The translations under genes and the position numbers were made by a program. A stretch of DNA of 18,613 nt from a bacterium (GTDB taxonomy: Bacteria; SM23-31; JAUVVT01), in NCBI GenBank assembly GCA_030616165.1, contig JAUWXV010000049.1, forward strand, positions 1-18,613, read 5' to 3'. Below, piece after piece: positions 1 through 8,015 of this stretch (its first letter is position 1; every line of letters begins with the position of its first letter). Below the pieces are notes generated by a model. The model saw only the letters and a list, made by a program, of their open reading frames with translations. It had not been told where the DNA came from and did no database searches.

Positions 1-966
1 GGAGATTTTAACTGTTCGACCATGCCCAGCAAAAAACATAAAAACATCTGCAAAATAATCTGATCCACCAACTGTTGTCATAGCATCCCACTCAATCTTT
101 TGAAACTTTTTGGTCCATATTGTTATCAGCGACCAATTAAAATTGAAAAAATGACCTATCAAAAAGTACATAATATAACCAACAATGCAAACGCTAATTA
201 CCACAAAAACATCTCTTACTTTAAAGGAGCTCATTTTGTATACTATAACCACCACAACACCTGCAAATGCTGCAATAATGTTAGACACTGAAAATGTCAT
301 TAACAGCGCGACAAAAAACACTGGCATAAAAACAATTAGATACCGAGGTCTTCTTCTTGTCGCTAACATTCCAAACCAAAAGACTGAAAGAATAGCCATT
401 AAATTTCCGGAATCATACGAATTTCCTGTAATACCCATAGCGCGGCATACAAAACCAACATGATACAAAAGCAGCTTGCCATCCTGTCTTAGCAGGCTTT
501 GATAACCCAAATATAAATCTCTTCCATTCGCAATAATATCAGTATTTAATAAGATAAAGTCTAATATACAGGACGCTGAGACAATTACTGAGACAACAAA
601 TAGCATTCGCACCAACACATTTTCATCCACATCAAGAAACATGTAAATTATAAAAGGAATCAGTGCCATCTGCGAAAAGTAAACTATTGATTCTACTTCC
701 CCACCCAACAACAATTCAGTCACTATCCAATAAATATATACCAGTAAATTTACTAACAAAATTCGATACAACGTTCTGCCGCCAACAATTTGATTTTTTC
801 CCCTAATCATTCCCATTAAAGATACAGATATCCCAAAGATTGTAACGCCATAATACAATAATTGCGTCGACACCCTTCCCCCCGCAAGCAGAGCTATCAA
901 GCCCCGGTTTATGCTAAGAAATAACACAGTGAGCGGCAAGACATTGACGGCGTTGGAAGATTTCAT
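1..966 (-). CDS. Wzy-like O-antigen/polysaccharide polymerase, 3' end cut by the window edge
   Basis: An open frame starts at ATG 966 and runs without a stop for 322 codons to base 1, so the C-terminus lies outside the window. The translation is strongly hydrophobic with repeated membrane-length segments, for example LLVNLLVYIYWIVTELLL near residues 69-86, VVSVIVSASCILDFILL near 123-139, and YLIVFMPVFFVALLMTF near 207-223. Short polar loops lie between them. The motif GNSYDSGNLMAIL near residue 180 resembles the conserved loop of O-antigen ligase/polymerase (Wzy/WaaL) proteins. In a locus with a Wzx flippase, the best role is polymerising undecaprenyl-linked repeat units at the periplasmic face of the inner membrane. 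Wzy proteins diverge strongly, so the call rests on topology and context. A stop closes the frame about 12 codons upstream of the ATG, and no strong ribosome binding site is visible. It could instead be another multi-pass glycan protein. Confidence 0.72.
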   Translation of the reverse strand, partial: MKSSNAVNVLPLTVLFLSINRGLIALLAGGRVSTQLLYYGVTIFGISVSLMGMIRGKNQIVGGRTLYRILLVNLLVYIYWIVTELLLGGEVESIVYFSQMALIPFIIYMFLDVDENVLVRMLFVVSVIVSASCILDFILLNTDIIANGRDLYLGYQSLLRQDGKLLLYHVGFVCRAMGITGNSYDSGNLMAILSVFWFGMLATRRRPRYLIVFMPVFFVALLMTFSVSNIIAAFAGVVVVIVYKMSSFKVRDVFVVISVCIVGYIMYFLIGHFFNFNWSLITIWTKKFQKIEWDAMTTVGGSDYFADVFMFFAGHGRTVKIS

Positions 967-1078
967 GAGAAAAAATATAACTTCATTTTTATTAATATCG
1001 AACTACTAAAAGAAAATTTATGTAAAACCAAAGGAATGGTCATTAGAGTTGTTTTTATTTTTCAGCCACAACGATAAA

Positions 1079-2053
1079 TCATTTTTTCGAAAGATTTTTT
1101 TGACAAAGACAGCGTAATCTTTGTCGTAAAATAATTCCACCTTTCATTTCATGAAGCCAAACATAAAAAAACAACGGCATATATGTCATCAAATACAATA
1201 CAAAATACTTCATACTTATGAATACACAAAAACGCATAGCCTCCCGTGCTTGCCTTCTTTCCCCTCGTAACATATATTCTGTCGACTGCACAGACGCAAC
1301 TCCGGCACGAAATAATCGAATCTCATCTTGATATCTTTCTTCAAATTTTAGGATTTGTTTAGATAATTTATTTAATATATATAGTTTTTCATCTTTGAAT
1401 TTATGAAAATTTTTCGCTGAACTCATGTTGGAATGTAAGCGGTATACAGCTAATGGCTCCTTCTGATAGCCTGCCTGTGTCTTGTAAAGCAGTCTTAAGA
1501 AAAAATCATACTCCTCGCAAAGATCAAGTTCTTTATCGAACCAATGACCCATATCATCCAATAATGTTTTTTTGATTACCACGGTTTGCAAATTCACGGG
1601 ATAGTGAACTAAAAAAGTACGGAAAACTGAACCTTCTGGCATTTTTGCCCGCATAGAACGCAGCAAACGCTGTTTTTTATCTTGCAGGACATAAGTGTTT
1701 GAATAAAGGAATCCGTGCTCTGGATGGGTATGAAAATAACGTAGCTGGGTTTCAAGTTTATGGGGCAGCCACATATCGTCATGATCAATGAAAGCAATAT
1801 ATTTTCCGTGAGAAAGTTTTATCGCTTCATTTCTAGAAAATCCAAGTCCTTTATTGTCTTGATATTTATATACAATCGGATAGCCTTGCTTTATATAATG
1901 CTCAATAATTAATTCTGTGGAATCAGAAGAACCGTCATTAATAATAACCAATTCCCAATCCTTATACGTCTGATTAACAATGCTATCTAATGTCTCTTTT
2001 AAATATTTCTCGGAATTGTAACAACATAGATTAATACTAACCTTGTGGTTCAT
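1079..2053 (-). CDS. GT2 family glycosyltransferase
   Basis: This 324-residue protein has a GT-A fold family 2 catalytic domain. It opens with VSINLCCYNSEKYL, then INDGSSDST (D40, nucleotide binding), GLGFSRNEAI near residue 69, and the metal-binding DHDD at 90-93. An acidic EEYDFF near 180-185 is a candidate for the catalytic base. A hydrophobic stretch near 278-302 followed by a basic tail suggests membrane association on the cytoplasmic side. It probably adds one sugar from a nucleotide-sugar donor to the lipid-linked repeat unit; donor and acceptor cannot be read from the sequence. Its ATG lies 17 bases inside the end of the preceding aminotransferase gene, implying translational coupling. 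Length and motifs are complete. Confidence 0.92.
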   Translation of the reverse strand: MNHKVSINLCCYNSEKYLKETLDSIVNQTYKDWELVIINDGSSDSTELIIEHYIKQGYPIVYKYQDNKGLGFSRNEAIKLSHGKYIAFIDHDDMWLPHKLETQLRYFHTHPEHGFLYSNTYVLQDKKQRLLRSMRAKMPEGSVFRTFLVHYPVNLQTVVIKKTLLDDMGHWFDKELDLCEEYDFFLRLLYKTQAGYQKEPLAVYRLHSNMSSAKNFHKFKDEKLYILNKLSKQILKFEERYQDEIRLFRAGVASVQSTEYMLRGERRQAREAMRFCVFISMKYFVLYLMTYMPLFFYVWLHEMKGGIILRQRLRCLCQKNLSKK

Positions 2054-3179
2054 TAACTGTAACCTTTTTTGAAAATTCAGTCATTGATTTAATTACCAAG
2101 TCAACATCGTCATCAGACATATCATAATATAAAGGTAAGGTTAAAATTTCATTACACACTTTTTCTGTTACAGGAAGTGGTTTATTATATTTTTGAAAAT
2201 ACGGCTGTATATGATTAGCTATATAATGAATCCCACTACCTACCCCTTTTTCTTTTAAAAAATCCATTGCTTCATCCCTCTTGTCTCCGAGTATGCGAAC
2301 AATGTAAGAAAAAGGTGCTACCCGATTAAGGGCCCATTCTAGTAATTGCACTCCCTCTAAATTTCTTAGTTGCTCATTGTAACGCTTAATAATACTTCTT
2401 TTTCTTTCAATAAACAAATCAAGTTTTGCAAATTGAGCCAGACCTATCGCGGCATTAAAATTACTCATGTGATAGCGGTACCCCTGGGTGGTAACATCGT
2501 AAAACCAGCTTCGCTTTCGCTGTCCTTTATATCTATGCCAAGCATCTTTATCAATTCCTAACAGCCGTTTTTTACGAATTTCCTCAGCCCTATCAGAATT
2601 GGAAAGAACTACCGCCCCTCCTTCTCCACAAGTAATATTCTTAATCGGATCAAAACTAAAGCAAGTTATATCTCCAAAACTACCAATCTTTTTCCCTTTA
2701 TATGAAGAGCCAAAAGCATGGGCGGCATCCTCAATAACAAAAATTTTATGTTTTCTGCCAATATCCAATAAGGCATCCATATCGCAAGCATTGCCACAAT
2801 AATGAACGGGCATAATTGCTTTAGTTTTTGAAGTTATTCTTTGTTTTGCATCTTCAATATCAATATTTAAAGTTTTAGGATTAATCTCACAAAACACAGG
2901 ACTGGCTTTAAGTGCAGTAATTACTTGTATACTCGCACAAAAAGTAAGTGATGGAACAATTACTTCATCTCCTTCTTTAATGCCAACAGCATCTAAGGCA
3001 AGGTGTAATGCGCTAGTCCCAGTATTGACAGCAATCACATGTTCCGCGTTCAAATATTCTTTAATTTTATTCTCAAATTCATAAACTGTTGCACCCAGTC
3101 CAAGCCAGCCGGTATCAAAAACTTTTTTGATTTCTTTTAATTCTTCCTCCCCTATTGAAGGACGTGATGTTGGCAGCAT
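2037..3179 (-). CDS. DegT/DnrJ/EryC1 PLP-dependent sugar aminotransferase
   Basis: This 380-residue protein of the DegT family transfers an amino group, usually from glutamate, to a keto-sugar nucleotide. Visible family motifs are the start PSIGEEELKEI, GTSALHLAL at 54-62, the cofactor-contacting EDAAHAFG at 150-157, and the catalytic lysine K180 in SFDPIKNITCGEGG. The 380-residue length is usual for the family. The start is well supported: ATG 3179 is preceded by GGAAGG seven bases away. It overlaps the downstream GT2 gene. The likely role is an NDP-amino-sugar for the repeat unit, such as a 4-amino-4-deoxy sugar. It is not in the class V family that makes 2-aminoethylphosphonate, so it is not the obvious phosphonate transaminase. 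A PseC role in pseudaminate synthesis is possible, but the gene is far from pseF and pseI. Confidence 0.93.
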   Translation of the reverse strand: MLPTSRPSIGEEELKEIKKVFDTGWLGLGATVYEFENKIKEYLNAEHVIAVNTGTSALHLALDAVGIKEGDEVIVPSLTFCASIQVITALKASPVFCEINPKTLNIDIEDAKQRITSKTKAIMPVHYCGNACDMDALLDIGRKHKIFVIEDAAHAFGSSYKGKKIGSFGDITCFSFDPIKNITCGEGGAVVLSNSDRAEEIRKKRLLGIDKDAWHRYKGQRKRSWFYDVTTQGYRYHMSNFNAAIGLAQFAKLDLFIERKRSIIKRYNEQLRNLEGVQLLEWALNRVAPFSYIVRILGDKRDEAMDFLKEKGVGSGIHYIANHIQPYFQKYNKPLPVTEKVCNEILTLPLYYDMSDDDVDLVIKSMTEFSKKVTVNEPQG

Positions 3180-3204
3180 AATAATACCTTCCGTTAAAAA
3201 CGAA

Positions 3205-3414
3205 TTAAGAAAAAGACTGATAGGTTAAACAGCTTTTATACTGTTGCCTTTCCTCTTCATGCGATGGATTCTCATAAACATCAATCATTCTTTCATAATG
3301 ATGCGCGACACCGCCGCTGCTTCTACCTGTCCAATTATGGAACGAGACCGTCGAATTTTTTCTGTAAACATTTCTGACATAAACAATATTTTCAAAAACA
3401 GTTAAGTGAAAAAT
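3205..3414 (-). pseudogene. Possible remnant of a decayed gene (70-codon open frame without a normal start)
   Basis: The gap between the radical SAM gene and the aminotransferase contains a minus-strand frame open from 3414 to a TAA at 3205. The residues look coding-like, including NSTVSFHNWTGRSSGG and AHHYERMIDVYENPSHEEE. This frame overlaps the last codons of the radical SAM gene out of frame. It has no ATG until 3288, which would leave only 27 residues, and no evident ribosome binding site. Its base composition looks less AT-rich than its neighbours. I do not recognise the family. It may be the 3' end of a disrupted gene, or chance. Confidence 0.25.
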
Positions 3415-4874
3415 CTAAACAGCTTTGCAGGGAAACCGATTGGATCATTCAAAAGCTTACTAAAACCATCTATTATCAACATGTAGGGACATTTCCTATA
3501 TTTAGATTTTAATAGATACCTACGTCCTTGTTTTAAGACTCTTTTTAAATCGTCGCCATTCCAATCCTCGGTAGCAATACAAAAGCTGCGAATAAATAGA
3601 TCATCAAAATTGAATTCGGGATTAATATATTCATTCTTAACGCAGATATTATAAATCTCTGTGCCCGGATAAGGGGTCGCTACTGATATATGCGGAGTAT
3701 AACATCCACATTCAGCAGCAAAATGGAAAGATTGCCACATATCTTCAATTTTTTCGCCAGGCATACCAATTACCAAAAACATTCCATAATCTAATTTTAT
3801 TTTTTTGCAATATTCAGTTAATTTTTTAATCTTGGATAACTTCAAGGGTTTTCTTATAATATTATCAAGAACATGTTGGGCACCACTCTCTACTGGAAAA
3901 TTTAATTTTATGCACCCTGATTGCTTTATAAGATCTAATATATTTTCAGTTAGAGACCAAGCCCCAACGCCGTTTGGTGTATCCCAAACAAAATCAAACT
4001 TTTCTTCTATCATACGAGAAAATAATTCTGTTGCGCGTTGTGGGTTGGCGGTAACATTATCATCTTCAAACATTATTTCTTCAACACCATACCGATTTTT
4101 CAATAATCTCATTTCTTCCAAAACATTATCAATTGATCTTAATCTGTATCTGTTTCCCCAGACTTTATGCGCACTACAAAAAGTACATTTAGCAGGACAT
4201 CCCCTCGATGTTATAATCGGGCTATATCTATTCTTATGCCGTGTACCATGTGAGGCTTCAAGACCGAAATATCTATCAAGTTTCATAAGGTGATATGCAG
4301 GAAAAGGTATTGAATCTAAATCGCTTATCCATTTTTCTTTATTGTTTATAAAAATATTTCCTTTGGATTTCCAACCTAAACCATCAACAGAAGTAATATC
4401 TTTTTCTTGGATAAGCTTGCAAAGCAAATCTTTAAACGAAGCTTCTGCTTCACCAAGCAGCAAAAAATCACAACAAGGATCCCTCAAAACTTCTTCGTGG
4501 CAAGCGGTTGCATGTGCGCCACCAGCCACAGTGATGCAATTTGCTTTAGTTTTTTTAATTAATGAAAATATATGATGGTATATTTTGTGTTGCCTGCTAA
4601 ATTGACAGTTAATTCCAATCATGTCAGGGTTATATTCCGATATTTTTTCTTGAATTTCACTGTCCGAGAGACCAACACGGACAATATCTTTATTGACCTC
4701 TTCTTCATGACCCCATCCAAGCATAAGAGAATCTAAAATTTTAATTTCTATACCCATCTTCTCAATAATTGCCGCTAAATACCCTAAGCCCATTGGGGGT
4801 AATGGATTTATATCTCTATGCGATTTGAAAGTAAAAGCAGGGGACACTATTAACAAAATCTTTTTAATCTTCAT
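3402..4874 (-). CDS. B12-binding-domain radical SAM protein
   Basis: This 490-residue protein has the two-domain build of cobalamin-type radical SAM enzymes. Residues 1-160 look like a Rossmann-type B12-binding domain, with PLPPMGLGYLAA near 24, ITVAGGAHATACHEEVL near 114, and FLLLGEAEASF near 137. The radical SAM core follows, with the CX3CX2C cluster motif at C226, C230 and C233 (SRGCPAKCTFCS). Further core segments are IMFEDDNVTANP, FPVESGAQ and FLVIGMPGE. Such enzymes bind a 4Fe-4S cluster and SAM, and many methylate unactivated carbon or phosphorus; others do different radical chemistry. Because the operon makes HEP and a CMP-activating domain, the analogy is Fom3, which methylates cytidylyl-HEP in fosfomycin synthesis. 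That link is inference from context, and the substrate could equally be a sugar or lipid. The start is the ATG at 4874, 84 bases after the previous gene, with a weak AGAAGAAG site. Confidence 0.9.
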   Translation of the reverse strand: MKIKKILLIVSPAFTFKSHRDINPLPPMGLGYLAAIIEKMGIEIKILDSLMLGWGHEEEVNKDIVRVGLSDSEIQEKISEYNPDMIGINCQFSRQHKIYHHIFSLIKKTKANCITVAGGAHATACHEEVLRDPCCDFLLLGEAEASFKDLLCKLIQEKDITSVDGLGWKSKGNIFINNKEKWISDLDSIPFPAYHLMKLDRYFGLEASHGTRHKNRYSPIITSRGCPAKCTFCSAHKVWGNRYRLRSIDNVLEEMRLLKNRYGVEEIMFEDDNVTANPQRATELFSRMIEEKFDFVWDTPNGVGAWSLTENILDLIKQSGCIKLNFPVESGAQHVLDNIIRKPLKLSKIKKLTEYCKKIKLDYGMFLVIGMPGEKIEDMWQSFHFAAECGCYTPHISVATPYPGTEIYNICVKNEYINPEFNFDDLFIRSFCIATEDWNGDDLKRVLKQGRRYLLKSKYRKCPYMLIIDGFSKLLNDPIGFPAKLFRFFT

Positions 4875-4958
4875 AAAAATCTTCTTCTACATAATACTCC
4901 CCAAAAACCGGGATATCCGTTTTGCCAGCCTGGTCCAATATTTAATCCATTTTCATGC

Positions 4959-7118
4959 TTAATAATTTCTATCTATATTTATCGAAAAAAACTCTTTAAG
5001 CATATCTTCCCCGTACATTGGATATGTATTAGGATCTCTAAATAAAGGATACGACTTTATATTCTGTTCAACTGCAGCAATCAGCGGTATCATTGGTATT
5101 ATTGAAGATGATATCTGTTGTTCATCACAAAAATACTTTAGCCATTTGACGACATATTTTATAGCTCCATATTCATTCAAATAGCTGTCGAAAGATTCAT
5201 TCCTTAAATAACTGCTTTGCCACTTCATGATTAGCGGGTTAAATATCAGAGTTGCTAAATCAAAAAAAGGAGAACCGTCTTTTTCTAAATGTTCAAAATC
5301 AATCAAACCAACCCTTCCGTCTGCAAAAAACAAAACATTATCAAAATCGTAATCTCCATGCACTGAACAAGTTAAAATATCTATTTCAGACATAATTCGC
5401 GTTTTGTCTTTTAGCTCTAAAATATTTCGCCTTATTTCATCAGAAATATTCCGCTGACATTTAAAATATTTATTTACGACCTCATTTACGATATTTTTCA
5501 TATTGGATTTACCATTTGAAGTACTCTGTTGAAATTCCACAAGCGTATTTATTGCCTGTTTAATTTTCCCATCTATCTTTTTTAAGAAAACTTTTTCCTC
5601 AGCGAATCCAATGCTTTTTCTAAAGAATCGATTGTTTATGCCAATTCTATCAAAACCTTTATTTATAATATAATGTGATGTAAGTTTAATATTTTTTGCA
5701 CCTAAGAAAGTAGTAACAAATATTTCTAAGCCATCTACAGTTTCAGAAAATATAAATTTAGGTATTCGAAAATTTAAGTTTTTGTTCATTAACATCTTGT
5801 CAGAAAGCCACTTCATATTTTCCGTTTCAGTTCGCAATCCAGATATTTTAACCTCGCGAGCAATTTTACAAAAATACAAAGGGTAATTATTATAGTCGTA
5901 TATGATCATATTGGTAGAATTGCGATTTTTATAACGATTGTTGGAAATAACAAAATTAACGTTGTCACTCCTCTTAAGAACATTTACTTTTATAAGCGAG
6001 TTTTGTATTCTTGGAATTAATTCATTTTGATTATTTTTTGCGCAAATTGCAAACAAACTCGGAGTAACATGCTGAGTAATAGACTTAGGTATAAGTGACT
6101 TTACAATTTTATGTAAAATTCTTGGAAACACACCATCTATCTGGACTTCATTTTTAAATAAGCTTGCCATACCTAAAGGGAAAGCTTTTTTTATTTTTAT
6201 GTAATGTGGGAACACTCCATATATTGAACAACTTTCAAAACCGCTTTTTTTTAGAATATTAACCAGTTGCTTTGGAGAATAAATATAGGTTCGATATCCA
6301 CCTTTTCCCACAATTCTGCTTATTTTATCTGCAAAGAAACGTGGCAGAAAAGTAACAAACCTGACATTATTATGATCATCAGGATGTCCTATAAAATATT
6401 GAATACCATATCTATTTTCCATAGCAATGTATAGAGAGCCTTCCGGCTTTAAAACCCGGTGCAGTTCTTTTAAAACATCAATTTGCATTTCTTCAGGGGT
6501 CTTAGGATATACATGTTTTCCGTTTCTTTTACCCTTCCAATGCTTTTCAAGTATTACATCCTCCTCCAATCCAACCCATTCCAAGACTCCATTTAAAATA
6601 ACAAGATCAAAAAAATTATCCGAAAATGGAAGAGATTTTATGAAAGCGGCAAAAGTATGAATATTCTCAAAGCCCATTTGTTTTGCGCGAATTTTTAAAA
6701 ATTCGAGGGTTTCCACGGTCTTATCTACAGCATATACTTCACGATGAAATTGTGCCGCTGGGATTGTTAATCCCCCCCACATACATCCCGCATCTAATAT
6801 CCTGGAATTTTCAGTGGTAGGCCATAAAAACTGACTATCTGCTCTGTAAAAGGGAACAAAATGGTCTGCATACTCTGGAATGATCTCTTTTGCACTATTA
6901 AGCCAGTCACCTGATTCCTCAGCTCTGCGATTTAAATGTTTCATCTTTTCCCGGCTTACATTACACCAGTAATCATCTTTCTGACGAAAATCAGGAATGC
7001 CACGTCTAACTGGATATGTTCTATTGCATTTCGAACATGCCAGCTTATTATCATCTTCATTTAATGTTGCGCGACAGTGTGGGCATACTATTAATTGAAT
7101 TAAACAAGAATTAATCAT
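4959..7118 (-). CDS. Three-domain fusion: zinc ribbon, SAM methyltransferase and APH/choline-kinase-like phosphotransferase
   Basis: This 719-residue protein has three parts. A Trm112-like zinc ribbon uses C12, C15, C28 and C31 and is followed by YPVRRGIPDF. A class I methyltransferase has motif I LDAGCMWGG at 108-116, VDKT near 131, the late motif FFDLVILNGVLEWV near 169-182 and LKELHRVLKPEGSLY near 216-230. A C-terminal aminoglycoside phosphotransferase/choline kinase-like domain has a candidate ATP lysine K418 (YFCKIA), the catalytic loop HGDYDFDN at 587-594, and IDFEH with metal-binding D607. The pairing recalls WbdD, which phosphorylates and methylates the end of some O-polysaccharides, though domain types and order differ. 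It may therefore cap or modify a sugar or the phosphonate group; this is inference. It starts in an ATGA overlap with the CDP-alcohol phosphotransferase gene, so the two are probably co-translated. Confidence 0.88.
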   Translation of the reverse strand: MINSCLIQLIVCPHCRATLNEDDNKLACSKCNRTYPVRRGIPDFRQKDDYWCNVSREKMKHLNRRAEESGDWLNSAKEIIPEYADHFVPFYRADSQFLWPTTENSRILDAGCMWGGLTIPAAQFHREVYAVDKTVETLEFLKIRAKQMGFENIHTFAAFIKSLPFSDNFFDLVILNGVLEWVGLEEDVILEKHWKGKRNGKHVYPKTPEEMQIDVLKELHRVLKPEGSLYIAMENRYGIQYFIGHPDDHNNVRFVTFLPRFFADKISRIVGKGGYRTYIYSPKQLVNILKKSGFESCSIYGVFPHYIKIKKAFPLGMASLFKNEVQIDGVFPRILHKIVKSLIPKSITQHVTPSLFAICAKNNQNELIPRIQNSLIKVNVLKRSDNVNFVISNNRYKNRNSTNMIIYDYNNYPLYFCKIAREVKISGLRTETENMKWLSDKMLMNKNLNFRIPKFIFSETVDGLEIFVTTFLGAKNIKLTSHYIINKGFDRIGINNRFFRKSIGFAEEKVFLKKIDGKIKQAINTLVEFQQSTSNGKSNMKNIVNEVVNKYFKCQRNISDEIRRNILELKDKTRIMSEIDILTCSVHGDYDFDNVLFFADGRVGLIDFEHLEKDGSPFFDLATLIFNPLIMKWQSSYLRNESFDSYLNEYGAIKYVVKWLKYFCDEQQISSSIIPMIPLIAAVEQNIKSYPLFRDPNTYPMYGEDMLKEFFSINIDRNY

Positions 7119-7981
7119 TTATCATTTTTAAGAGAATTCTTAATGTTGTACATAGCAGCATCAAGGGATTTCTCAACCCAACCTTTTTTAATAATATAGT
7201 AACCTCCTATAAATAGTAGGAACCCTTTGATAACAAACGCAATAAAGATAATCCAGGTAACCGAAACAATTGTAAACATCTCAATCAGAATTAAAAGACA
7301 TATAAAATCAACACTTCTTGCCCGAGGGTCCAAAAACGAAGAAAGATATTTAGAATACTTCTCATATTTTCCCAGAATACCAGACTTAACATTCTCATGT
7401 GTTTTACCAGATGTACCAATATTAGTACCTTTTTGTATCTCATTGGAGATAAAACCCTTCTTTGAAATTTCTTCAAAAAGCATTGTTCGAGAAAAAGGCT
7501 TCAGCCTTGTTGCGTAGAAAAACGGGATTAAGGGAATTAAATAAAAGAAAGCGGAATTACCTGTCTTAAAAGCAACGTAAAACCCTAATCCCATCTGGAA
7601 ACCTAAATCATTTAACACGGCTCCATAAACATCCAGAACATGTCCGGTAATAGATGTCTGCCCCGTTATTCTTGCTAGGTGACCGTCACTCCAATCTAGA
7701 ATACCCTTGGTGAAAAATATCAGAATAGCAATAATATGAGTTATATTTGAGGGAATTGCCAGCAAGACACAGCCAAGTATCCCTACTAAACCATAGATAA
7801 TTGTTATTGTATTCGGTTTTATTTTCGTCTTTAATAAGAAATGAACAAGCCAGGTGCTAGCCTCCATATAAAATCTAGCCTTTAAGAAAGTATAGGGATT
7901 TCTCCTCCAATCATTTAAATAGGGAAATTTCTTACTATGATAATCGTATTGATATTTTCTGAGTTCACTTATTTTTTGCAT
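7115..7981 (-). CDS. CDP-alcohol phosphatidyltransferase family membrane protein (atypical active site)
   Basis: This 288-residue protein has several membrane segments, for example near 58-95, 124-155 and 223-262. It carries the CDP-alcohol phosphotransferase signature: D96-W-S-D99-G100-H-L-A103-R104, eight residues, G113, then D117. The family transfers a phospho-alcohol from a CMP-linked donor to a second alcohol and releases CMP in the membrane. The canonical fourth aspartate, four residues after D117, is Ala121 here; the next aspartate is D125. That residue usually acts as the general base, so catalysis may differ. Next to a cytidylyltransferase-PEP mutase fusion, the natural donor is CMP-HEP (or a derivative) and the product a phosphonolipid or phosphonate-bearing lipid-linked sugar; this is inferred. 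The stop overlaps the downstream ATG by four bases. The start at 7981 has no strong ribosome binding site. Confidence 0.9.
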   Translation of the reverse strand: MQKISELRKYQYDYHSKKFPYLNDWRRNPYTFLKARFYMEASTWLVHFLLKTKIKPNTITIIYGLVGILGCVLLAIPSNITHIIAILIFFTKGILDWSDGHLARITGQTSITGHVLDVYGAVLNDLGFQMGLGFYVAFKTGNSAFFYLIPLIPFFYATRLKPFSRTMLFEEISKKGFISNEIQKGTNIGTSGKTHENVKSGILGKYEKYSKYLSSFLDPRARSVDFICLLILIEMFTIVSVTWIIFIAFVIKGFLLFIGGYYIIKKGWVEKSLDAAMYNIKNSLKNDK

Positions 7982-8015
7982 AGCCGACTTTTATATTTTA
8001 ATCTTTCATATAGAA

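Noticed and set aside
967-1078. Possible terminator between the GT2 and polymerase-like genes
   Set aside because: Only a five-base inverted repeat (GTTGT/ACAAC) with a long AT-rich loop and no proper T-run is visible, too weak to call.
3805-4293. Plus-strand open frame of 162 codons
   Set aside because: It lies wholly antisense to the radical SAM core, including its cysteine motif, and its translation shows no domain. It is a shadow of the real gene.
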